A stretch of DNA of 64,000 bases, taken from contig NZ_JOFH01000025.1 of assembly GCF_000721235.1 (NCBI RefSeq), positions 38,919-102,918 on the forward strand, given 5' to 3'. Positions within the stretch are counted from its first letter, which is position 1; each line of letters begins with the position of its first letter. This DNA is from Streptomyces olivaceus. GTDB taxonomy: Bacteria; Actinomycetota; Actinomycetes; Streptomycetales; Streptomycetaceae. Made by a program: the position numbers and the translations under genes. The notes under the pieces were generated by a model, which made no database searches, was not told the DNA's origin, and worked only from the letters and a program-made list of their open reading frames with translations. Of the stretch, positions 28,501 through 36,269 are shown piece after piece.

Positions 28501-31500
28501 TCCGGTGACGTCTCCACCGACGCCGACGACACCTGTACGCGCCTGTGGTACGCGGACAACCCGGCGAAGAACATCTACGACCTGCCCTCACACAGCGAGG
28601 CCGTCACCGTCGACTGCGCCACCACCCCCGACCGGCGCACCCAGGTCCTCACCGACGAGCGCACCTCCTACGACAACGGTGCCTTCGGCGCCGCCCCCAC
28701 CCGGGGCGACGCCACCCGCACCGAACGCCTGACCAAGCACGACGGCACCACCGCCACCTACCAGGTCACCGGCGTCACCACCTACGACCCTTTTGGTCGC
28801 CCCACTTCCCAGACCGACGCGGGCGGCGCGAAGACCACCACCGCCTACACCGACGTCAACGGACTGATTTCCCGGACCACACAGACCAACCCCCTCGGCC
28901 ACGCCACGACCACCGACTACGCCCCCGCCTGGGGCCAGTCGGCTGGCCAGACCGACCCCAACGGCAAGCGCACCGACCTCGCCCACGACGCCCTCGGGCG
29001 TCTCACCTCGGTCTGGCTGCCCGACCGGGCCAAGTCCCAGTCGCCCAGCATCAAGTACAGCTACGACGTACGCCGTGACGAGCCCGTCGCGATCAAGACG
29101 GAGAAGATCGAGAAGGACGGCACCTACGGCGTCGAGTACCAGCTCTACGATTCGCTGCTGCGCCCCCGGCAGAAGCAGACCGAAGGCCCGGACGGCACCC
29201 GTATGGTCGGCGACGTCTTCTACGACGGCACCGGCGAACCGAAGAAGACCAACACCACCTACAACGCGGCGGGTGCCCCCTCCGACGCACTTCTGCTGGT
29301 CGCCAACGGCGAGGTGGGCGCGCAGCACGTCTACCAGCGCGACGGCCTGGGCCGCGTCACGGCCGACGTGTTCCAGGTGGCGGGCGTCGAACAATGGCGC
29401 ACCACGAACGTGTACGACGGCGAGCGCACGTACGTCACGCCGCCCGAGGGCGGCGTCCCGACGACGACGATCACCGACGCCGACGGCAGGACGACCGAAC
29501 TCCGCCACCACGAGGGCGCGGTGCTCACCGAGCAGGGCCCGTCGGCCGGCTACCGCGCCACCCACTACACCTACGACACGGCGGGGCGGCTCAAGACGGT
29601 CACCGACGCCGAGGGGAACTCCTGGCGCTTCGGCTACGACCAGTTGGGCCGCAAGACCGAGCAGGTCGACCCGGACACCGGCACCACGACTACCGCCTAC
29701 GACGGCCTGGACCGTCCCGTCTCCACGACGGACGCCCGCGGCAAGAAGATCTCCACGGTCTACGACAAGCTGGGCCGCGCCGAGTCCACCTGGGAGGGCG
29801 ACCCGGACACCGGCACCAAGCTGACCGAGACCCGCTACGACAAGGCGGGCTGGCTCGGCGAGGCGTACGCCTCACTGCGCTTCACCGGTGGCGGCGACTA
29901 CATCGCCTCCGTCGTGCAGTCGATGGACACGCTCTACCGCCCGCTCAAGACCGCCTACTCGATCCCGAAGTCCGAGGGCGCCCTCAGCGGCGTCTACACC
30001 TTCACCACCACCTACAACCGCGACGGCACCGTCCGCGGGACGGGCATGCCGGCGGCCGGCAACCTGTCCTCGGAGGCCATCGCCTTCGACTACGACGACT
30101 TGCAGCGCCCCACCTCGATGACGGGCAAGACGTCCTACGTCGCCGACACGGTGTACTCGCCGACCAGTGAGGTCAAGCAGCTCGAACTGTCCACCGGCGC
30201 CGGCAAGAAGGCGTGGGAGACCTTCTCCTACGAGAAGGGCACCACCCGGCTGACCCGGTCCACGGTCGACGTGGAGGGCGAGGCGGGCCAGACCGGCACC
30301 GTCAAGAGCAGCCAGTACAGCTACGACCAGTCCGGCGACATCCTCTCCGTCTCGGACACCGCGGGTGCCTCCCCGGACGTGCAGTGCTTCGCCTACGACA
30401 GTGGCAAGCGCCTCTCCGAGGCATGGACCCCGGCGGCCACCGTCGCGCAGGCCACCGGATACGGCACCGTGCACGGCGGCCAGAACGGCACCGCGCCCGG
30501 CGCGTGCGCGGCGGCCCCCGGCGAGCAGGCGCTCGGCGGCCCGGCCCCGTACTGGACCTCGTACACGGTCGACGCGATCGGCAACCGCACCGAGGAGGTC
30601 CGCCACGACACCGCCCTCGACCCGGCCGGCGACGTCACCCGCGCCTACGCCTACGGCGAGGGCGACGCCGGCCCGCACGCCCTGACCAAGGTCACCGAGT
30701 CCACGCCCACCGGCGACCGGCAGTCGACGTACGACTACGACGCCACCGGAAACACCACCGCGCGCACGCTCGGCGGTGACACTCAGACCCTCGACTGGAA
30801 CGCCGAAGGCAAGCTGGCGAGAGCCACCCAGGCCGACGGAGAACAGACCACCTACCTCTACAACGCCGACGGCGACCGGGTCGTACGCCGCGACGCGACG
30901 GCCACCACGGTCTACCTCCCCGGCATGGAGCTTCGCCTTCCCAAGGGCGGCACCGAGGTCGAGGCCACCCGCTACTACTCCTTCTCCGGCCAGACTGTCG
31001 CCGTACGCCAGGACAACGGCGACCTGTCCTTCCTGACCTCGGACCACCAGGGCACCAGCGGCCTCGCCATCAAGTCCGCCACCGGCGCGGTCTCCCAGCG
31101 CCGGTTCGACCCGTACGGCGCCGACCGTGGCACCCCCACGGGGACGTGGCCGGGGGAGAAGGGCTTCGTCGGCGGTACCCAGGACGAGCAGGCCGGCCTG
31201 ACCCACCTCGGGGCACGCGAATACGACGCCGACAGCGGCAAGTTCATCTCCCCGGACCCGCTGATCGACTACACCTCGCCCGAGCAGATGAACGCGTACT
31301 CGTACGCGCACAACTCACCGGTCACCTTCGCCGACCCCAGCGGCGAGATCATCGCCGAGTGCGGCCTCGGGCTGATGACCTGCCATGGCGGCAGACCGAC
31401 CACCGACAAGGCGGAGCAGGCACAGGACACGCAGCGGCAGGCCGCGAGCCACGTGGCCGCCGCCGAGCATCGCAGTTCCCAGGCCCGCCAGTCCGTCAAG

Positions 31501-32715
31501 CACACGGCCACGGTGATCATCAAGATCGTCAAGGACCTCGTCGGCGTCGACGCGGCCCTGGACTGCTTCTCCAGCGGTGACATCGGTGCCTGCGGCGAGA
31601 CCCTGCTCAACGTCGCGGGCAGCTTCGCCGGCGGCATCGCCGGCAAGATCCTCAGAAAGTACGGCGCCCCGTGGAAGTGGAAGGAGGGCTACAAACTCGC
31701 CAAACGGGTGACGGGGCTGGTCGAGGACCTGATCGACGGCGTCAGGGAGATCGGCCGGGCCTCCAAGAACCTTGACAAGGCCAAGGACGCCTTGAAGGTC
31801 GCCCGCGAGAAGACCAAGGCTGCCGTCGCCAAGGCCAAGAGCCTCTCCAAGAAAGAGTCCTGTCACAGCTTCCTGCCCGGCACCAAGGTCCTGCTGAGCA
31901 ACGGCACCACCAAACCCATCGAGGAAGTCGCCCTCGGCGACAAGATCAAGGCCACCGATCCCGAGACCGGCGAGACCACGACCCGCGAGGTCGTCGGCAC
32001 GATCCTGACCAAGGACGACAAGGAATTCGTCGACCTGACGGTCACCACGGCATCCGCCGCCGGCATGGAGAAGCCCGGCAGCCCCGCCCCTCCGGCCTCT
32101 CTCGTGGCGACCACCACTCACCCCTTCTGGGTGGAGTCCGCCGACCGCTGGATCGACGCGGGCGACCTCCGCCCGGGCATGACCCTGCCCACCTCGACCG
32201 GCGACCGCGTCACGATCACCGCCACCCACCAGTACACCAAGCTCCAGCGCACACACGACCTGACGGTCGAGGGCGTCCATACGTACTATGTGCTGGCGGG
32301 GGATGCGCCGGTCCTGGTTCATAACACCGGCGGCAATGGGCACATGTGCGATATCTCTGTGACGTCATCAGACGGAAGCACGAGTAATACTGCACTGGAG
32401 AGCGGCGATATGACGCCGGAAGAGGCTGCGCTTGGATATCCGAATAACTCGGCTTTCACGCATACAGAGCATCGATTCTCGCGTATGTCGGGTGCTTCCA
32501 CAGGGCCGAAGGTTTCACTCCCGAATGACCCATTCGCCGGCACGTCCCCGTTGAATGCCGGTGATGCGGTTAGGATGCAAGGTCAGCTCCCCCCTTGCTC
32601 GCGGTGCAAGGGTGCGATGAACCGTATGGTCAACGAGCTGGGAGTGTCGGTCACGTATGAATGGTCCGGCGCCAAGGGTGCCGGGTCGTGGACAGCTGGA
32701 AGGAGGAGGCGCTAA
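25600..32715 (+). CDS. Rhs/YD-repeat polymorphic toxin with Hint and deaminase-like toxin domains
   Basis: A 2371-aa exported polymorphic toxin. Order: signal peptide (1-35, GATVLGILLSLTATTVQALPA); a long N-terminal region with SYEPGYVERSYKPC, as in Streptomyces SpvB/WapA-like exoproteins; many YD repeats from about 1050 (YDPFGRPTSQTD, YDTAGRLKTVTDAEGN, YDQLGRKTEQVD); the Rhs core to about 1915 (FDPYGADRGT, YDADSGKFISPDPL, YSYAHNSPV); a helical, Lys/Ala-rich pretoxin region; a Hint autoprotease (C2088 in CHSFLPGTKVLL, THPFWV, ending VLVHN at N2242); and a 129-residue toxin domain with H2288-T-E2290 and P2332-C2333-S-R-C2336, the zinc-deaminase signature. The warhead probably deaminates a nucleic acid or nucleotide base. 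The toxin part is visibly lower in GC than the body. Immunity gene two bases downstream. Confidence 0.88.
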   Translation: MPQRGRSLALRIPRRALGATVLGILLSLTATTVQALPARPDGPHRPGVQDSAAPANGHDARARPLPSDPTAKAAVKTLGKAVLPQGGTATVEVDPGREGGEPVGVGGLPLTVTRVKAGKDTSAAGDADVDPVALHTGPVARPDAVPKVAIEVLGREQTRRAGTGTAAVLRVRPTDGTGGDTVRLSVDYSDFDQAYGGGYGARLRLVELPACALTARLGSEACPGRPKALRSANDTAHHTVSAQVTLPGTPGGATTKHAGTTSWTGGTAHTDAGLYTGRPTTTSAAATTPTADSADATVLALQPGASSDKGTYEATSLSPSASWNVSPSSGGFSWNYPVRAVPTPGGLTPTVGLGYSSQAIDGRTSATNNQGSWIGDGFSYEPGYVERSYKPCSDDGHKTSGEQCWAFDNATVMLNGSAGQLLKDDETGEWHLSSDDGAKVEHLTGTHNGDNDGEYWKITTTDGTEYQFGLNRLPGWGSGDEETDSAWTAPVFGDDSGEPCYNSTFTSAHCAQAWRWNLDYVKDSHGNVLSYFYKAETNHYALNGKTDVNGTAYDRGGYLERVDYGQRDGAVYDTKAPARIVFHTAERCLPTTDFDCTPAKFTEANAAHWPDTPVDRYCKADTKCDAGQSSQTFFTRKRLTGITTQMRTGASTYQDVDARTFTHRFLDNGDDTHTLWLSGIAHEGRVGGTEKLPSLQLMGLALVNRVDSDDDNIDGFHRYRLATVLSETGAQLDVTYAPTQCTAGALPKPGESTKRCYPVVWSPPGSIDPTTDWFHKYVVQEIIQTDRTGGGDDLVTDYAYHGDAGWRYAEPDGITKDEYLTWSQWQGYGETTVTSGDGQSTATRVDHTYLRGLNGDKKPGGGTRTETATDSTGKTYTGHKEYTGFEIETRTYATPSDGKVTAKTITEPWKHDTATQTRSWGTQKATVVKPGVSRGYTLLSDGSWRETRSASSYDTGVPNVRLERTEDSGDVSTDADDTCTRLWYADNPAKNIYDLPSHSEAVTVDCATTPDRRTQVLTDERTSYDNGAFGAAPTRGDATRTERLTKHDGTTATYQVTGVTTYDPFGRPTSQTDAGGAKTTTAYTDVNGLISRTTQTNPLGHATTTDYAPAWGQSAGQTDPNGKRTDLAHDALGRLTSVWLPDRAKSQSPSIKYSYDVRRDEPVAIKTEKIEKDGTYGVEYQLYDSLLRPRQKQTEGPDGTRMVGDVFYDGTGEPKKTNTTYNAAGAPSDALLLVANGEVGAQHVYQRDGLGRVTADVFQVAGVEQWRTTNVYDGERTYVTPPEGGVPTTTITDADGRTTELRHHEGAVLTEQGPSAGYRATHYTYDTAGRLKTVTDAEGNSWRFGYDQLGRKTEQVDPDTGTTTTAYDGLDRPVSTTDARGKKISTVYDKLGRAESTWEGDPDTGTKLTETRYDKAGWLGEAYASLRFTGGGDYIASVVQSMDTLYRPLKTAYSIPKSEGALSGVYTFTTTYNRDGTVRGTGMPAAGNLSSEAIAFDYDDLQRPTSMTGKTSYVADTVYSPTSEVKQLELSTGAGKKAWETFSYEKGTTRLTRSTVDVEGEAGQTGTVKSSQYSYDQSGDILSVSDTAGASPDVQCFAYDSGKRLSEAWTPAATVAQATGYGTVHGGQNGTAPGACAAAPGEQALGGPAPYWTSYTVDAIGNRTEEVRHDTALDPAGDVTRAYAYGEGDAGPHALTKVTESTPTGDRQSTYDYDATGNTTARTLGGDTQTLDWNAEGKLARATQADGEQTTYLYNADGDRVVRRDATATTVYLPGMELRLPKGGTEVEATRYYSFSGQTVAVRQDNGDLSFLTSDHQGTSGLAIKSATGAVSQRRFDPYGADRGTPTGTWPGEKGFVGGTQDEQAGLTHLGAREYDADSGKFISPDPLIDYTSPEQMNAYSYAHNSPVTFADPSGEIIAECGLGLMTCHGGRPTTDKAEQAQDTQRQAASHVAAAEHRSSQARQSVKHTATVIIKIVKDLVGVDAALDCFSSGDIGACGETLLNVAGSFAGGIAGKILRKYGAPWKWKEGYKLAKRVTGLVEDLIDGVREIGRASKNLDKAKDALKVAREKTKAAVAKAKSLSKKESCHSFLPGTKVLLSNGTTKPIEEVALGDKIKATDPETGETTTREVVGTILTKDDKEFVDLTVTTASAAGMEKPGSPAPPASLVATTTHPFWVESADRWIDAGDLRPGMTLPTSTGDRVTITATHQYTKLQRTHDLTVEGVHTYYVLAGDAPVLVHNTGGNGHMCDISVTSSDGSTSNTALESGDMTPEEAALGYPNNSAFTHTEHRFSRMSGASTGPKVSLPNDPFAGTSPLNAGDAVRMQGQLPPCSRCKGAMNRMVNELGVSVTYEWSGAKGAGSWTAGRRRR

Positions 32716-32717
32716 CA

Positions 32718-33152
32718 ATGAGATTGTCCGCCACGAAGGTTGGGTTCTTCGAGGATTACGAGGACGAAGAGGCCCTTGAGGTGGGCGTTGCCGGGGTGGA
32801 TGAGTCCGGCATCCCGAGATCGTTCTCAATTCAGCGATCCACGTACGAACCGGATGAGCAGGAAATCCAGTCTGGTATGGATTCCTACAACGTCTCCACC
32901 GAGCGAGGCTTCACCGTGTACGGCTGCCTACGGAGCGTGCGATTCTCCGATATGGTTCTCGCGCTGGAATTCACCGCCGAGGATGCAGAGATTCTTGGAA
33001 TCTCGACGTCCGTTGAAGTGGGCCTGCGTGAAGCTCAGGTAGATGAAGGGGAGTTGTCTCGGAAGCTTCGTGAGATCCTGGACTGGGGCTCTCTAGAGAA
33101 ACGGCCAGATTTGATTGGGATGGACGTTCCGGATCCTCCCGCTGGTGCGTAG
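32718..33152 (+). CDS. Imm10-like immunity protein
   Basis: A 144-aa acidic protein, predicted antidote to the adjacent deaminase toxin. It resembles the Imm10 family as I remember it: VAGVDESGIPRSFSIQRS, DEQEIQSGMDSYNVSTERGFTVYGCL and the ALEFTAEDAEILGIS block. The ATG follows GGAGGAGG, which is coded within the toxin's Arg-rich tail, and starts two bases after the toxin stop, so translation is coupled. GC is about 50% in the samples counted, like the toxin domain and unlike flanking genes, consistent with joint acquisition. The family name is from memory and needs a profile search. Confidence 0.7.
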   Translation: MRLSATKVGFFEDYEDEEALEVGVAGVDESGIPRSFSIQRSTYEPDEQEIQSGMDSYNVSTERGFTVYGCLRSVRFSDMVLALEFTAEDAEILGISTSVEVGLREAQVDEGELSRKLREILDWGSLEKRPDLIGMDVPDPPAGA

Positions 33153-33219
33153 GCTGCGCTTGCTGAAGGCTCTCCATTACGTCATTCCTCATGGAGAGTT
33201 CGGTAGCCACTACGCACAT

Positions 33220-33255
33220 GAGGGGCCCTCCGTGCTTCTGCGCGGAGGGCCCCTC
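33220..33255. terminator. hairpin terminator after the toxin-immunity pair
   Basis: Perfect 13-bp inverted repeat GAGGGGCCCTCCG (33220-33232) and CGGAGGGCCCCTC (33243-33255) around a 10-base loop. It lies 67 bases after the immunity gene and 20 bases beyond the end of the minus-strand integrase remnant, so it could serve both directions. Confidence 0.85.
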
Positions 33256-33274
33256 GGGTCGTTTGACGGCAACG

Positions 33275-33619
33275 TCAGCGGATGGTGGCTCCGCACAGCG
33301 GCGGGTCTTCGCTGTCGTCGCGGGTCGACTCGGCGCTGGCAGGACCGTCAAGAGCAGTGCTGAGGGTGTCGATGGCGTCGCGCTGGAGGCGGAGTCTGAC
33401 GTGGGTGTAGACGGTGGCGGCTACGCCGATGTGGGCGTGGCCGAGGAGTTCACTACGAGCAGGCCGTCCGAGCCATACTCCGCACCGGGCTCGGAGCGTG
33501 GCAGCAAGGTCCCTCGGCGCCGACACCCCGCCAGCGGCAGCGACACCGTGCGTTCCGCGGCCCCTGGCGGCAGTAGCGACGGCAACACCCACTGATTCTC
33601 CCCGCCTAACGCTGGACAC
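33275..33619 (-). pseudogene. tyrosine recombinase/integrase C-terminal remnant
   Basis: Only the last part of a phage-type integrase is recognisable: SELLGHAHIGVAATVYTHVR followed by LRLQRDAIDTLSTAL. It keeps the LGH histidine (61 of this frame) and the YTHV tyrosine (71) that would be the DNA-joining nucleophile, but the preceding catalytic Arg-containing segment is replaced by unrelated or frameshifted sequence (DLAATLRARCGVWLGRPA). It is far shorter than the family's usual 350-400 residues and is not expected to be active. It marks an old integrated element beside the toxin module. Confidence 0.65.
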
Positions 33620-33736
33620 CAGCGGAACGGTTACCCCGTAGTTGTTATTGCTGCTTGCGGCGGTGCGTCTTGCTCGTGCCGGGTGTCCTTGAGCGTGGGG
33701 GCGTTGTCAGTGGGCGGGGACAGACTGACTTGCGTG

Positions 33737-34354
33737 ATGACCCCTTCAACCACCGCAGACAATGCCTCCGGTCCCACGCCTGTCTGGGTGCAGTCGATGG
33801 GTGGCCCTCTCATCGTCGTCCCGGTCTCCGCCCTGGCCTCCTGGGGCGGGTGCACGGAGACTGGTCTCATGGCGGGGGACGCCACCATTCCGGATGACTA
33901 CGATCGGGCCTGCGCGGTGGACGATCTGGCCGGTGTGATCCCCATCGACGAGAACGGTACGCAGGCACTCGTGCTGGCGGACGAGCCAGCGAGCAGCTGC
34001 TATCTGCCCCAGCATCGGGCGTTCCTGCGGTGGCGCACCGCCGACACCGAGGCCGAACTGAGGGCCGCGGCAGACGCTGTCCTGACAGACCCGGCCACGG
34101 CGTGGGAGGAGTACGGCGTCTGGGTCTCGGACGGCCCGGCGGTGCTCATGGACTCCGCCGAAGCGGGCTCTGACCTGGGAATTGAGTACCCCGACGGCGG
34201 GATGCCCGCCGAGGCATCGGTACCACTGCCCGCTGGCCGCTGGAGGGTCCGCGCCATGCAGTCCAAGGTCGACGAGGGGATCTGGATTGGCCTGGTCCAG
34301 CTCCTGCCCGCCGAATCACGAACGGACAGCGAGAGTAGCGAGCCCCTGGATTGA
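33737..34354 (+). CDS. Imm21-like immunity protein (orphan)
   Basis: A 205-aa protein with the features I associate with the immunity protein 21 family: PVWVQSMGGPLIVVP near the N-terminus, YDRACAVDDLAGVIPID, GTQALVLADEPASSCYLP, FLRWRTADTEAEL, and a C-terminal AGRWRVRAMQ...WIGLVQLLP strand pair. No toxin for it is present in the window, so it is either an orphan antidote against toxins of other strains or a relic of a replaced toxin module. ATG 33737 is chosen because MTPSTTADNASG leads straight into the domain; the upstream extension is weak, and no strong ribosome site is seen. Confidence 0.7.
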   Translation: MTPSTTADNASGPTPVWVQSMGGPLIVVPVSALASWGGCTETGLMAGDATIPDDYDRACAVDDLAGVIPIDENGTQALVLADEPASSCYLPQHRAFLRWRTADTEAELRAAADAVLTDPATAWEEYGVWVSDGPAVLMDSAEAGSDLGIEYPDGGMPAEASVPLPAGRWRVRAMQSKVDEGIWIGLVQLLPAESRTDSESSEPLD

Positions 34355-34499
34355 TCAGCTGCTTGAGATTCGAGAATCGGGTGTTGTCGAGGTTTGCGGG
34401 TGTGACCGTCAGCTCATCGGCTTGTGGGCCTGCGGGGCGTGCAGCCGGTGGACGGCCGCCGTGCACGCCGTGCTCAGCCGACAGGTCGGATGGCTCGGG

Positions 34500-35453
34500 T
34501 CAGAAGCCCAGTCGCCGCAGCTGCTTCGGGTCGCGCTGCCAGTCCTTGGCGACCTTCACGTGCAGGTCCAGGAAGACCGGCGTGCCGAGCAGCGCCTCGA
34601 TCTGTTTGCGGGACTTGATGCCGACGTCCTTCAGGCGTTTGCCCTTGGGGCCGATGATGATGCCCTTCTGGCTGGGGCGCTCGATGAACACGTTGGCGTG
34701 GATGTCCAGGAGGGGCTTGTCCGCGGGGCGGTCCTCGCGCGGGAGCATCTCCTCGACGACCACCGCGATGGAGTGCGGCAGCTCGTCGCGTACGCCCTCC
34801 AGCGCGGCCTCCCGGATCAGCTCGGCGACCATGACCTGCTCGGGCTCGTCGGTCAGGTCGCCCTCGGGGTAGAGCGCGGGGCCCTCGGGCAGCAGGGGGG
34901 CGATGAGGTCGGCGAGCAGGTCCACCTGCTGGTTCGCCGTGGCCGACACCGGCACGATCTCCGCCCAGGTGATGCCCAGCTCCTCGCCGAGCCGGTCGAT
35001 CGCGATCAGCTGCTCGGCCAGGGTCTTGCCGTCCACCAGGTCGGTCTTGGTGACGATCGCGACCTTCGGGGTCTTCCGGATCCCCGCCAGCTCCTTGGCG
35101 ATGAAGCGGTCGCCGGGGCCCAGCTTCTCGTTGGCCGGCAGGCAGAAGCCGATGACGTCCACCTCGGCCCACGTCGTGCGCACCACGTCGTTCAGCCGCT
35201 CGCCCAGCAGCGTGCGCGGCTTGTGCAGCCCCGGGGTGTCCACCAGGATCAGCTGGGCGTCCTCGCGGTGCACGATGCCCCGCACGGTGTGCCGGGTGGT
35301 CTGCGGACGGTTGGAGGTGATCGCCACCTTCTGCCCGACCAGAGCGTTCGTGAGGGTGGACTTGCCCGCGTTGGGGCGGCCCACGAAGCAGGCGAAGCCG
35401 GCCCGGTGAACAGTCTCGGCCGGTTCTTCGGATGACTGGGTGCGAACGCTCAT
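34500..35453 (-). CDS. era: GTPase Era
   Basis: Ribosome-assembly GTPase, 317 aa. G1 is GRPNAGKS (25-32), then the switch segment PQTTRH, G3 DTPG, G4 TKTD and G5-like VSATAN, followed by the C-terminal KH domain with GIIIGPKGKRLKDVGIKSR. All expected motifs are present. The start ATG 35453 (MSVRTQSS) is preferred because AGGGA lies about ten bases upstream; ATG 35462 would add three residues but lies too close to that site. It is the last gene of the phoH-ybeY-CNNM-MmcQ-Cdd-era block. Confidence 0.96.
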   Translation of the reverse strand: MSVRTQSSEEPAETVHRAGFACFVGRPNAGKSTLTNALVGQKVAITSNRPQTTRHTVRGIVHREDAQLILVDTPGLHKPRTLLGERLNDVVRTTWAEVDVIGFCLPANEKLGPGDRFIAKELAGIRKTPKVAIVTKTDLVDGKTLAEQLIAIDRLGEELGITWAEIVPVSATANQQVDLLADLIAPLLPEGPALYPEGDLTDEPEQVMVAELIREAALEGVRDELPHSIAVVVEEMLPREDRPADKPLLDIHANVFIERPSQKGIIIGPKGKRLKDVGIKSRKQIEALLGTPVFLDLHVKVAKDWQRDPKQLRRLGF

Positions 35454-35518
35454 GGCGCCCATTGTCCCTGATCCCCGAACCCCCGCCGTACCACGGTCGC
35501 CCGCCGGGCCGACGGGGG

Positions 35519-35872
35519 TCAGCCCGCGCTCACCGAGGCGCGGACCGTGCCGTCGGGGGAGGCGACCAGGACCGGCGTTCCGGGGCCGCCCAGGTCGCGG
35601 ACCGCCGCCAGGTCCTCCGCCGGCGCGGACTCCGCCTCCGTCACCACGGCCGCCGCCTCCAGCGACTTCGCGCCGGACGCCACCGCCATCGCCACCGCCG
35701 TGCGCAGGGCGCTGAGGTGCAGGGAGTCCAGGGCGACCGTGCCGGCGACGTACGTGCGGCCGGTCTCGTCGCGGACGGCTGCGCCCTCGGGGACGCCGTT
35801 GCGAGCACGGGCCGAGCGGGCCAGGGTGACGATCTTGCGGTCCTCGGGGTCGAGGTCGGGAGTCTCGGTCAT
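35519..35872 (-). CDS. cytidine deaminase-like protein lacking catalytic residues
   Basis: A 117-aa protein whose frame DRKIVTLARSARARNGVPEGAAVRDETGRTYVAGTVALDSLHLSALRTAVAMAVASGA follows small cytidine deaminases (LARxAxxR...VGAAxxxxxGxxYxGxNVE). The zinc ligands and catalytic Glu are missing: the CAE motif is replaced by HLS, and CxxC by a Leu/Ala segment. So it appears to be a non-catalytic paralogue. It sits 65 bases upstream of era in the conserved operon. Such proteins are usually annotated simply as cytidine deaminase; catalysis here seems unlikely. Confidence 0.7.
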   Translation of the reverse strand: MTETPDLDPEDRKIVTLARSARARNGVPEGAAVRDETGRTYVAGTVALDSLHLSALRTAVAMAVASGAKSLEAAAVVTEAESAPAEDLAAVRDLGGPGTPVLVASPDGTVRASVSAG

Positions 35873-35909
35873 GGGGCGAGCATACGGAGCGCCGCCCGGC
35901 CGACCGGTC

Positions 35910-36269
35910 TCAGGGGCGGTCCAGGCGGAGCCGCTCCGCGCGCGGCAGGCCCGCCACCACCAGGTCGTAGGAGTCCTCCACCAGTTCCCGCACGGTGCGG
36001 TCGGGGAGTGCGCCTCCCACCGTCACCGTGTTCCAGTGCCGCTTGTTCAGGTGCCAGCCGGGGACGACCACGCCCGGGTGGTCGGCGCGCAGGCGGACGG
36101 CGTCGTCCGGGTCGCACTTGAGGCTGACCGTGAGCGGGTCCCCGTCCAGGCGGGTCAGCGCGAAGACCTTGCCCAGCACCTTGAAGACCGAGGTCTCCGG
36201 GTTGAAGGGGAAGTCCTCCGCCGCCGCGTTGAAGGACAGGCAGAAGGCGCGCAACTCGGCCGGGGTCAT
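35910..36269 (-). CDS. MmcQ/YjbR family protein
   Basis: A 119-aa single-domain protein of the MmcQ/YjbR (CyaY-like fold, double-stranded DNA-binding) family: [52 protein letters not shown], and the closing GVVVPGWHLNKRHWNTVTV with the conserved HLNKxHWxTV motif. Length is typical. Its start codon overlaps the stop of the upstream CNNM gene by four bases (ATGA), showing translational coupling. Molecular role unproven. Confidence 0.87.
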   Translation of the reverse strand: MTPAELRAFCLSFNAAAEDFPFNPETSVFKVLGKVFALTRLDGDPLTVSLKCDPDDAVRLRADHPGVVVPGWHLNKRHWNTVTVGGALPDRTVRELVEDSYDLVVAGLPRAERLRLDRP

